Source of the DNA: Actinomycetes bacterium
Lineage (GTDB): Bacteria > Actinomycetota > Coriobacteriia > Coriobacteriales > Eggerthellaceae
Direction of reading: 5' to 3'
DNA: 8,027 bases
Assembly: GCA_023395755.1 (NCBI GenBank)
Contig: JAEWYG010000113.1
Location: forward strand, 1-8,027
Shown: piece by piece, positions 1-7,142 of the stretch
How positions within the stretch are numbered: the stretch's first letter is position 1
Layout of the letters: the number at the start of each line of letters is the position of its first letter
Program-made: the position numbers and the translations under genes
The notes under the pieces: generated by a model
Seen by the model: the letters and a program-made list of their open reading frames with translations, nothing else
Told to the model about the DNA's origin: nothing
Database searches by the model: none

Positions 1-29
1 AAACCATAAACAAAACCCACAAATTATAA

Positions 30-41
30 CCCCCCCCCCCC
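30..41. repeat. Homopolymeric C tract (12 C) upstream of thiM
   Basis: Twelve consecutive C residues lie directly after an AT-rich stretch (AAATTATAAC) and nine bases before the AGGAG of thiM. The tract is seen directly. Runs of this length are prone to slipped-strand length change, and in some bacteria they switch the downstream gene. This one lies outside the reading frame, so any effect would be on transcription start or on folding around the ribosome binding site. No functional effect can be shown from the sequence. Confidence 0.9.
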
Positions 42-50
42 ACCCTCGAA

Positions 51-55
51 AGGAG
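51..55 (+). promoter_or_regulatory. Ribosome binding site fixing the TTG start of thiM
   Basis: AGGAG is followed after 9 bases by TTG at 65. No ATG or GTG in this frame lies at a suitable distance, and the family-conserved region begins about 20 residues in, so the TTG start is well supported. Confidence 0.75.
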
Positions 56-64
56 CGCGGAAAT

Positions 65-904
65 TTGATCGACCGAGCGGAAATACAAAAGCAGCTAGCA
101 CAAGCAGCCGAGGCGGTGCGAAAAACAAACCCTCTCGCTGGCTCTATTACCAATGCAGCCACCATGAACTTCGTAGCGAATGCGCAGCTTGCAGTCGGAG
201 GCTCGGCCGCCATGGTCTATCTCGCCGAAGAAGCCGAGTTCTTGGCCCATGCAGGAGGTGCCTTTTATGTAAATATGGGCACACTGTTACCGGTCCACGA
301 GGAATCCATTCCTCATGCAGCACACATCCTCTCCGATGCAGGAAAGCCATGGGTGCTTGATCCGGTGGGTATCGGCATCGGATCGTTACGCACCACGGTA
401 CTCCGCGAGCTTAAAGCCTGCAAGCCCAGCATTGTCCGCGGCAACGCCTCAGAAATAATCGCGCTAGCAGGACTTTGGGGTCTTGAAGGGGGTGGCGATT
501 CGTCACGGGTACGCGGCGTGGATTCAACCGACGCAGTGAGCGAAGCACTTGAAGCCGCCCTTTCGCTGGCCACCTGGACTGGAGGAGCAGTGGCGGTATC
601 GGGTGAAGTTGATCTGGTCGCCTGCACCTCAACGGTAGTCCTATCGCGTGGAGGCTCCACGCTTATGGAAAAAATCACCGGTTCGGGATGCTCACTTGGT
701 GGCGTTGCGGCAGTATACGCAACCTCTGCCTCACCCTTCATTGCAGCGCTAGCTGCAACCAACGCTTACAACGTGGCAGGTAGACGTGCCGGACAACGCA
801 CAATATCGCCCGGAAGCTTCCAAGTAGCCTTCCTTGACGAACTCTACACCGCAACACCGGGCGATATCGCCAACAACCCCTTGACTTCCTGGAGGCATAG
901 ATGA
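65..904 (+). CDS. thiM: Hydroxyethylthiazole kinase ThiM
   Basis: Phosphorylates 4-methyl-5-(2-hydroxyethyl)thiazole with ATP, the thiazole salvage step of thiamine synthesis in the cytoplasm. The 279-residue length fits the family (about 260-280). Recognisable ribokinase-fold ThiM blocks in order are: SITN and TMNF near residues 27-36, NMGTL at 70-74, DPVG at 99-102, RGNASEI at 125-131, GVDST at 151-155, and GSGCSLGG at 206-213, which corresponds to the catalytic/anion-hole region with its cysteine. The histidine often seen before ITN is a serine here. The start is TTG with AGGAG nine bases upstream. The stop overlaps the next gene by four bases (ATGA), so the two are probably translationally coupled. 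No TPP riboswitch is visible, but only 64 bases of leader are in the window. The family call is secure; activity is inferred. Confidence 0.95.
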   Translation: MIDRAEIQKQLAQAAEAVRKTNPLAGSITNAATMNFVANAQLAVGGSAAMVYLAEEAEFLAHAGGAFYVNMGTLLPVHEESIPHAAHILSDAGKPWVLDPVGIGIGSLRTTVLRELKACKPSIVRGNASEIIALAGLWGLEGGGDSSRVRGVDSTDAVSEALEAALSLATWTGGAVAVSGEVDLVACTSTVVLSRGGSTLMEKITGSGCSLGGVAAVYATSASPFIAALAATNAYNVAGRRAGQRTISPGSFQVAFLDELYTATPGDIANNPLTSWRHR

Positions 905-1200
905 ACACCCTTATCGCCGTAGCCATCGCGCCGGTTGGAGTGGGAGACGAACTCGTGTCTGAAGTTGCCGAGGTTATCCACGTAATCCGAGAATCGGGCT
1001 TGCCAAACCGGACTAACTCCATGTTTACCGAAATCGAAGGCGAGTGGGACGAAGTGATGCAAGTTGTGAAGGACGCTACGTTCGTCCTGGCCGAAAAGGG
1101 TATTCGTACCGAGGTTGTATTGAAGGCCGACATCCGACCAGGATTCTCAAACATGATGCAACAAAAGGTTACCAAAGTAGACAACCTCCTCGAAGCTTAA
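901..1200 (+). CDS. Thiamine-binding protein, MTH1187/YkoF (UPF0045) family
   Basis: A 99-residue soluble protein, the usual length for this single-domain ferredoxin-like family (Pfam Thiamine_BP). Family features visible are the N-terminal beta strand ending in AIAPVGVG, the ESGLPNR segment around residues 31-37, the acidic block IEGEWDEVM near 45-53, and a second strand with VVLKADIRPG near 72-81. Members related to B. subtilis YkoF bind thiamine or its hydroxymethylpyrimidine part, and family members are often encoded with thiamine uptake or salvage genes. The ATG overlaps the thiM stop (ATGA), and GGAGG lies five bases upstream, so the gene is cotranscribed and probably coupled with thiM. 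That context supports a role in thiamine or thiazole handling. The exact ligand is not shown by sequence, and no transporter gene is in view. Confidence 0.88.
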   Translation: MNTLIAVAIAPVGVGDELVSEVAEVIHVIRESGLPNRTNSMFTEIEGEWDEVMQVVKDATFVLAEKGIRTEVVLKADIRPGFSNMMQQKVTKVDNLLEA

Positions 1201-1207
1201 AACACTA

Positions 1208-1240
1208 GGAGTGCTTGAGCAGACCAAACCCAAGCACTCC
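1208..1240. terminator. Hairpin between convergent genes, likely bidirectional terminator
   Basis: GGAGTGCTTG (1208-1217) and CAAGCACTCC (1231-1240) form a perfect 10-bp stem around a 13-base loop. It sits eight bases after the stop of the thiamine-binding protein gene and 13 bases beyond the stop of ddh on the opposite strand. The following U tract is weak on both strands (CAAAATCCCTCTTT on plus, TAGTGTTTT on minus). Placement and stem strength make a shared terminator likely, though with imperfect U runs. Confidence 0.7.
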
Positions 1241-1252
1241 CAAAATCCCTCT

Positions 1253-2242
1253 TTACAGCATACTGGCACGTAGTTCCTCAGCACTCTTGGAAGACAGATA
1301 CGCCGGCGGAATGTCGAACAGCGTCTTGCAGCCCGTCTGACCCTCCTGGCTCAGGCGATGCGCAGCACGGGCACAAGCAGCCAACACGCTACCCGTAAAC
1401 TCAGGATTCGAATCAAGTGCCAACGAATACTCGATAACATGCTTATTGCAACCATTCTCGCCCGTAACGCCCGAACGAATAACCGAGCCGCCATGCGGAA
1501 TGCCCACATGATCGCGATCGAGTTCTTCTTGCGTAATGAACGTTACCGTGGTGTCGTAGTCGGCAAAGTAGTTCGGCATATCAACGATAGCGCGCTCGAT
1601 AGCCACCTCATCGGCCCCCTCCTTCGCCACGACATAGCACTCACGTGTGTGCTTCTGACGCGTAGCAAGCTCGGGGTTTTCGCCATTACGAACCGCCTCA
1701 AGTGCAGCAGGAACTGGTACGGTGTACTGACGCGCATCAGCAACGCCCTCAATGCGTCGAATAGCGTCGCTATGACCCTGAGAAACGCCGCGGCCCCAGA
1801 ACGTGTAGTCGCGACCCTCGGGCAGAACACTCCCCGCATACAGACGAGCAAGAGAGAACATGCCCGGATCCCAGCCCGCAGAGATAATAGCAACCTTGCC
1901 GCCTGCTTTCGCAGCAGCATCAACCGCGGCGAAATGAGTCGGGATATTCGCGTGCGTGTCAAACGAATCAACCACATTGAACAGACCCGCACACGCCGGA
2001 GTCTGCTCCGGTAGATCGCTTGCGCTACCCCCACACAGCACAAGCACATCAATATCGTTGGTATGCGCTGCCATGTCGTCGGCGGAGTACACTGAAACAC
2101 CCTCAGTCATAGGCTTAAGAGAAGCCGGATCGCGACGCGTAAACAGCGCTACCAGTTCCAAATCGTCATTTTGTCTACAGGCGAGCTCAACACCACGCCC
2201 CAAATTGCCATATCCTAAAATGCCAACGCGCGTTTTCATCAT
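1253..2242 (-). CDS. ddh: meso-Diaminopimelate D-dehydrogenase
   Basis: Catalyses the one-step, NADPH-dependent reductive amination of L-2-amino-6-oxopimelate (open-chain tetrahydrodipicolinate) to meso-DAP for lysine and peptidoglycan. The 329 residues compare with about 320 for the Corynebacterium glutamicum enzyme. Visible family blocks are the N-terminal Rossmann motif GYGNLG (10-15), FTRRDP after the second strand, DSFDTH (92-97), the substrate-site WDPGM (124-128), SQGHSDA (154-160), MPNYF (222-226), PHGG (249-252) and NPEFT (279-283). The start chosen is the first of two adjacent ATGs (2242), because AGGAGG stands six bases before it. The open frame continues upstream to 2332, but that part is not family-like. 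An extended -10-like TGGTATCTT (2280-2273) lies upstream without a clear -35, so a separate promoter is possible. Alternatively it is read from the formate dehydrogenase genes in the same direction, since no terminator is seen between them. Confidence 0.95.
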   Translation of the reverse strand: MMKTRVGILGYGNLGRGVELACRQNDDLELVALFTRRDPASLKPMTEGVSVYSADDMAAHTNDIDVLVLCGGSASDLPEQTPACAGLFNVVDSFDTHANIPTHFAAVDAAAKAGGKVAIISAGWDPGMFSLARLYAGSVLPEGRDYTFWGRGVSQGHSDAIRRIEGVADARQYTVPVPAALEAVRNGENPELATRQKHTRECYVVAKEGADEVAIERAIVDMPNYFADYDTTVTFITQEELDRDHVGIPHGGSVIRSGVTGENGCNKHVIEYSLALDSNPEFTGSVLAACARAAHRLSQEGQTGCKTLFDIPPAYLSSKSAEELRASML

Positions 2243-2248
2243 GCGGTG

Positions 2249-2254
2249 CCTCCT
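2249..2254 (-). promoter_or_regulatory. Ribosome binding site fixing the start of ddh
   Basis: A perfect AGGAGG is followed by six bases and then two adjacent ATG codons. This decides against longer upstream starts in the same open frame. Confidence 0.85.
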
Positions 2255-2378
2255 AAAGTCGGTTTGAATAAAAAGATACCACACCAACATTACGGGGATG
2301 TTAAGCACCCTCTCAAAACGCAAACAGAGCACGCAAGGGTCAACTATACGTCACCGTTTCTATATTCAGCCCCCAGGA

Positions 2379-5114
2379 TCATGCCTTCTCAACCCTCACC
2401 GCGCATACCTTGAACTCGGGAGTCTTTGACACGCGATCCAGCGCAGCGATAGTCAACCAGTTGCTGTTGCCATCCTGGAAGTGAAAGGGCATCCAAGTTT
2501 CACCCGGCGACGTTTTGACCGACACACGAGCCGTAGCCTCAATAGCACCGCGACGTGATATCACCCGCACACGGTCGCCGTCAACAATGCCGACAATCTT
2601 TGCATCCTGAACGTTTAACTCAATAAACGAGCTGTCGACCATTTCATTCAAGCCCTCGGTACGACCAGTCATAGCACGAGCATTGTACTGGTAAAGAATA
2701 CGCCCCGTTGTGAGCATAAGCGGATACTCCACATCAGGCAGCTCGACAGAAGGTTGGTATTCAGGTGTAGCAAAAGCCCCCACACCAAGAGCAAAGGCGC
2801 TCACATGAAGAATAGGCGTACCTGGGTGGTCGACACTCGGACAAGGCCATTGCAAGCCACGACCGGCCACTTCCCCACTGTCGAGACGGACATGACTCAC
2901 GCCTCCGTATGTCGGCGTAACCAAGGCTATCTCATTCATGAGCGCGGCAGCGTCCAAAGGTGGCTGCTCATATCCCATTCGATTCATAATCTCGGTAAAT
3001 ATGTCGGTATCAAGGCGCGCGCCCTCAGGGCCCTCTACCGCTTTACGTACACGCTGCACGCGACGCTCAGTGTTAGTGAACGTACCCTCTTTCTCGGCAT
3101 AGCTGCGACCCGGTAAGATCACGTCGGCGTATTTCGCGGTTTCCGTCATGAACAAGTCGTCCACTACGAGAAAGTCCAGTGCTTCAAGTGCACGAATAAC
3201 GTGATGGGTGTCGGGATCGGTACGCACAAGGTCTTCACCGAACAGGAAGAGGCCCTTAATGCGACCCTCGATCATTGCCGGGAAACACTCGGTGGCTTTC
3301 AGCCCGCGCCCACGAGAAAGCGGAACGCCCCAAACCTTCTCGAATTTCGCCACAGCAGCAAGGTCATCTACCTTTTGGTAACCGGGAAAATCGTCGGGAC
3401 CCGCACCCATATCACAGGCACCCTGCACGTTATTCTGCCCGCGTAGTGGGTTTACACCAGTACCAGGACGACCCAAATTCCCGGTAACCATGGCCACATT
3501 CGATAACGCCATGACACCATCGGTTCCCGTCGTATGCTCCGTCACGCCCAAGCAGTACAGAATGGCTGCACGCTCAGCTGCTGCATACATCTTTGCTGCA
3601 GCCACTAGGTCACGTCGATCGATACCGCAGATGTCTTCTGCCCACGCGGGCGTACAGCCCCGCACTGTTGCAGCCATAATCTCGAAACCTTCGGTACGGT
3701 TTCGTACAAAGTCCTCATCGTACAAACCCTCGCTAACAAGGTAGTTCACCAGAGCGTTTGCGAATGCCACGTTCGTGCCTGGCTTTAACTTCAGGTGAAT
3801 GTCGGCCTGAGCACATAAGCCTATATCGCGAGGATCTACCACAATAAGACGGCAACCCCGCTCCACCGCAGCACGAATCTGCATGCCAATAACCGGATGT
3901 GCCTCTTCAGGGTTCGACCCCACCAACATGATAACGTCCGCTTCCTGCGTCACATCATCGATAGAGTTCGTCATTGCTCCCGAGCCAAGCATGGTCGCCA
4001 GACCGGCGACAGTAGGAGCGTGTCAAACACGGGCGCAGCAGTCGACGTTGTTAGTTTTCAACGCCGTGCGCGCCATTTTCTGAAATAGATACACATCCTC
4101 GTTGGTAGAACGCGAACAGGCGAAAGCCGCGAGAGACTCTCCCCCATACTCGTCACGCAAATCACCCAAGCGCGCAGCCACCAAATCGAGTGCCTCATCC
4201 CACGTTGCCGGCTCAAACGCACCCGTGGTGCGATTTTTAACAAGAGGCGTACGCAAACGATCGGGAGCACGCACGAAATCGAAACTAGCAGAACGCCCCT
4301 TCACACAAAGAAGTTTTTTATTGGAAGGCCCCGGTGCTCCCACGGCATCTACTACCCGGTTATCCTCTGTTATCAAGTCGATCTGACAACCCACGCCGCA
4401 ATGCGGGCAGGTGGTACGCACGACATTAGTCTGATCAACGTGGTAACCCGCACGACGCTTCATTGACAAAGCACCAGTCGGACACGCTTGCGCACAGTTG
4501 CCACACGATTCGCATGCCGTGTCGTGCCAGTCCTCACCAAAAGGTGCTTCGATAGAACTGCGAACCCCTCGTTTCCCCGCACGCAAGGTATGGTTGCGCG
4601 CCGCAGTATTACACGCGCCCACACAACGCTGACAGAGAATGCAGCGATAAGGATCGTAGGACAAAAAAGGGTTGCTCTTTACAGCGGCAATACCCTTGGC
4701 AGCGCCGCTATCATGCAAGTGTCCCAACACATATGACGATGCCTCAAGCACGTCGTATTCACAACAAAGCGCCTGCAACTCGCACCTACCGTTACTCTCA
4801 CAGGCGAGACAGTCATCCAGCGATCCGGTGCCGTGATTAGCAAGCAGCAGCTCCAACGCCATGCGACGATACTCAGTTAGGCGCAAAGACTCCGTTTTCA
4901 CCTCCATGCCCTCACGCACCATCGTGGTGCAGGCGGGTACCGGGCACTTTACACCCTCCACCTCCACCACGCACATCCGACACGAACCCACCGCGCTCGT
5001 GTCCTTCAAATAGCAGAGCGTCGGAATGTGAATGCTGGCTTCACGTGCCACCTCCAACACCGTCATACCTGCCTGCGCCTCGCAGCGTACTCCGTTTATC
5101 GTGATGCTAGGCAT
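2379..5114 (-). CDS. fdhF: Formate dehydrogenase catalytic subunit, selenocysteine-containing, NuoG-like N-terminus
   Basis: Interconverts formate and CO2 at a molybdenum or tungsten bis-pyranopterin site. Read through an internal TGA (4025-4023) as selenocysteine, the gene gives 911 residues, the size of NAD(P)-linked anaerobic FdhA/FdhF proteins. Domains: plant-type [2Fe-2S] (C34, C45, C48, C62); NuoG-like His-Cys motif (H94, C102, C105, C111); two [4Fe-4S] ferredoxin motifs (C158/161/164/168 and C201/204/207/211); molybdopterin-oxidoreductase [4Fe-4S] (C236, C239, C243, C270); then the Mo domains with Sec364-His365 and Arg558 in RGQNNVQGACDMG, matching U140-H141 and R333 of E. coli FdhF. 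The C-terminal dinucleotide-binding domain is complete (LTTGR, FHFQDGNSN). The ATG at 5114 has AGGAG five bases upstream and overlaps the previous gene by eight bases, so translation is probably coupled. No signal peptide is seen, so it is cytoplasmic. Oddity: H94-x7-C rather than the usual H-x3-C spacing. Confidence 0.95.
3994..4025 (-). promoter_or_regulatory. Selenocysteine TGA codon with SECIS-like hairpin
   Basis: The TGA at 4025-4023 follows VDCCARV and precedes HAPTVAG, the conserved Sec site of formate dehydrogenases. Downstream in the mRNA, GUCGCC (4010-4005) pairs with GGCGAC (3999-3994) around the loop GGUCU (4004-4000). Counting U of UGA as 1, the GGUC loop starts at nucleotide 22, as in the E. 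coli fdhF SECIS, where this loop binds SelB. A lower stem is possible: GCUCC (4019-4015) with GGAGC (3980-3976). The bulged U17 of E. coli is present by position but can pair with A31 here. Confidence 0.88.
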
Positions 5115-7023
5115 ACTGGCTCCTGCCTCCCTCGAGCGTTCCGCAACCAAAATGATCGCACCGCAGGCAGCGCCCACACTCCTGCACGGCTTCCTCGCGA
5201 CTCATGCCAATTTCTACGTCCAAGAAATCTTTCTTGCGCTCACGTGCCGGACGCTCAATCATCTCAACGCGGCCCTTGGGCGTGCGATCGTTCTGGCACG
5301 GTGCCGGAACCTTGACATCACAAAAAAGCTTATGATGATAGCCCAAATACTCATCGATATTACGCGCAGCCACCTTGCCCGCCGCAATCGCACGTATCGC
5401 CGTCGAAGGCCCCGTCTGACAGTCGCCGCCCACGAACACCCCTTCTTTTCCTCGGGCCGTCAAATACTGATCGGCCTCAAAGCAACCCCTGTTCGTAGCC
5501 ATACCGAACTCCTCAAAAGGTTCCGCCACCACATCTTGCCCCACAGCAATCAGAACAACGTCGGCCTCGATGCGCGTTTGCGGTTTGTCGGCGGCAACCG
5601 GCGCAGGCCGTCCACCACGTACGGCACCGATCATCTGCGGTTGCGTTATCAATGCCGCACAACGCCCCCTCGCGTCTGCCTCAATGGCAACCGGAGCTTC
5701 AAGTACCACCATTTCCACACCCTCGGCAACAGCACTCTCAATCTCTGCTGGCAACGCTGTCATATCTTCCTTGCGACGCCGATACACCACCGAAACTTCC
5801 GCAGCTCCTGCTCGCACTGCCGTACGCGCACAGTCCATGGCTACATTGCCGCCTCCCACCACCACAACCCGCTGCCCGGTATAGTCGGGATAGTCGCCCT
5901 CACCAATACGACCCAGCATATCGACTGCCGACACCACGCCCGGTGTATCAATACCCTCGATGCGCAGCCTTTTTCCCGCCTGCGCGCCAATAGCCACATA
6001 TACCGTATGATACTCGCTTGCAATCTCACGCATGCGCGCTGCATCGACATGCTCGTTGCAGCGCGCAGTAATGGTGCCGGAGCCAAGAATTCCGCGGATA
6101 TCTTCATCCAACCGTTCGCGGGGGAAGCGGTATGCAGGAATGCCGTAGCGCAGCATACCCCCCAACTGAGCGCGCCCCTCAAACACCGTAACACGATGCC
6201 CCATAAGTGCCAGAAAGTACGCGCAGGTAAGACCGCTTGGCCCTCCACCTATCACCGCCACGGTGCGCGCCGTATCTACACTACGCGGCGCCGACGGTAC
6301 GGTATCGGCCGCTGCCTGATCAACCGCAAATTTCTTGATACCGCGAATATTTAGTGGCGCATCAAGCAGGGCTCGCCGGCATGATTCTTCGCAGGGATGT
6401 TCGCAGACAAAAGCACAAGCTGTTGGAAAGGGGTTGTCTTTTCGCACCCTGTTTACCGCACCAGCATAGTTGCCTTCGGCAACGAGCGCGATATAGCCGG
6501 GAACATCGACATGCGCCGGACACAACGTCTCACAAGGAAGCGTCTGCCCGATACCTGAAGTGCACCGACCCGCCTGCACATGGCTTCGATACTCGTCTGC
6601 GAAATCGTCCATGCTCTCTAGCAAAGCATTTGCCGCTTCGTATCCAATCGCACAATCAGAAGTATCACACACCATCACCGCAAGCATTTTCAAGCGCTCC
6701 AGAACCATTTCATCAGCATTGCATGACACTACCTGCTGCAGCAGCGATGCCATCTGCGAAATACCATCGCGACAAGGTACGCACTTGCCACACGTCTGAG
6801 CAGCACTCGCCTGCAAAAGAGACAACTGTACGGCCAACGGACACGATCCCGGAGGGGTGGTCTCCACCCGCCGCGTAAACTTTTCGGTATATGAAGCGAG
6901 ACACGCATCAGAGGAGGCCTTCGGCGCAATCGACAGTCTAGCCAACGTTTCCTCCCTGCATTCAACACGAACGACCATTCGTTCATCATGCAATTCTAGC
7001 GTATCCGTTATTATGGGACACAA
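5107..7023 (-). CDS. NuoF C-terminal iron-sulfur / GltD-like FAD-NAD(P) oxidoreductase fusion, formate dehydrogenase partner
   Basis: Probably the electron-transfer and NAD(P)(H) subunit of the adjacent formate dehydrogenase. From the TTG at 7023 it has 638 residues. Order: short N-terminus; NuoF-type NADH_4Fe-4S domain (C78, C81, C84 in TCGKCVPC, plus C124); ferredoxin-like GltD N-terminal region with two cysteine groups (C154, C164, C168; C203, C207, C211, C215); FAD Rossmann motif GGGPSG (259-264); second Rossmann motif GGGNVAMD (390-397) followed by VVYRRR, the NAD(P)H site where arginines in GltD/NfnB relatives favour NADPH; FAD-closing VGGDCQTGPSTA (531-542); and a C-terminal cluster C616, C619, C622, C627. 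The FMN/NADH Rossmann part of real NuoF is absent. The start is uncertain: TTG 7023 has only GGGGG upstream, and ATG at 6978 (residue 16) has no clear ribosome site; a stop lies in frame at 7053-7051. The 3' end overlaps fdhF by eight bases. Specificity for NADP is inferred. Confidence 0.85.
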   Translation of the reverse strand: MCPIITDTLELHDERMVVRVECREETLARLSIAPKASSDACLASYTEKFTRRVETTPPGSCPLAVQLSLLQASAAQTCGKCVPCRDGISQMASLLQQVVSCNADEMVLERLKMLAVMVCDTSDCAIGYEAANALLESMDDFADEYRSHVQAGRCTSGIGQTLPCETLCPAHVDVPGYIALVAEGNYAGAVNRVRKDNPFPTACAFVCEHPCEESCRRALLDAPLNIRGIKKFAVDQAAADTVPSAPRSVDTARTVAVIGGGPSGLTCAYFLALMGHRVTVFEGRAQLGGMLRYGIPAYRFPRERLDEDIRGILGSGTITARCNEHVDAARMREIASEYHTVYVAIGAQAGKRLRIEGIDTPGVVSAVDMLGRIGEGDYPDYTGQRVVVVGGGNVAMDCARTAVRAGAAEVSVVYRRRKEDMTALPAEIESAVAEGVEMVVLEAPVAIEADARGRCAALITQPQMIGAVRGGRPAPVAADKPQTRIEADVVLIAVGQDVVAEPFEEFGMATNRGCFEADQYLTARGKEGVFVGGDCQTGPSTAIRAIAAGKVAARNIDEYLGYHHKLFCDVKVPAPCQNDRTPKGRVEMIERPARERKKDFLDVEIGMSREEAVQECGRCLRCDHFGCGTLEGGRSQYA

Positions 7024-7092
7024 CCGGCCCCCAATTATCGGAAGAAGAACCTATGTCTCTGCCTCACCGCTTCCTCATTTCGGTTTCTCCGG

Positions 7093-7098
7093 TACAAT
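7093..7098 (+). promoter_or_regulatory. Candidate -10 element for the TIGR00300 gene
   Basis: TACAAT (five of six to TATAAT) lies 44 bases before the ATG at 7143 in the 119-base divergent spacer. At 16-18 bases upstream only a poor -35 (TTCCTC at 7071-7076) is found. No convincing promoter was recognised for the opposite-strand formate dehydrogenase operon in the same spacer. Confidence 0.35.
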
Positions 7099-7142
7099 AA
7101 GTCTCATACCAGCTATTTCTTTGCGTCACGAAAGGTAGCGCT

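Noticed and set aside
1..64. TPP riboswitch before thiM
   Set aside because: Only 64 bases are available. They are A-rich plus poly-C, with no CUGAGA or other TPP core motif; a riboswitch further upstream cannot be judged.
313..762. 149-codon minus-strand open frame inside thiM
   Set aside because: Low-complexity Ser/Pro/Arg-rich shadow. thiM on the plus strand explains the region.
1358..2014. 218-codon open frame opposite ddh
   Set aside because: Antisense shadow: composition is unlike a real protein and the minus strand matches diaminopimelate dehydrogenase throughout.
2243..2332. Longer N-terminus for ddh starting at 2332
   Set aside because: The extra 30 residues do not resemble the family, and AGGAGG stands directly before the ATG at 2242.
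4023..4025. Apparent premature stop splitting the formate dehydrogenase into two genes
   Set aside because: The TGA is in phase, sits at the known Sec position, and has a SECIS-like hairpin behind it. Both flanking parts are intact and family-conserved.
5115..5177. Longer N-terminus for fdhF starting at 5177
   Set aside because: It would overlap the upstream gene by 71 bases, and the [2Fe-2S] domain starts naturally at the ATG at 5114, which has AGGAG behind it.
5032..6354. 440-codon open frame on the plus strand opposite the fusion gene and fdhF start
   Set aside because: Its protein has no recognisable domain and is rich in Arg, His and Thr, as expected for an antisense shadow of a GC-rich gene. 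The opposite strand encodes two clear enzymes.
7024..7142. Remnant of the missing NuoF FMN domain upstream of the fusion gene
   Set aside because: The reading frame upstream is closed by stops at 7053-7051 and 7077-7075, and no NuoF-like motif is seen in the short spacer.
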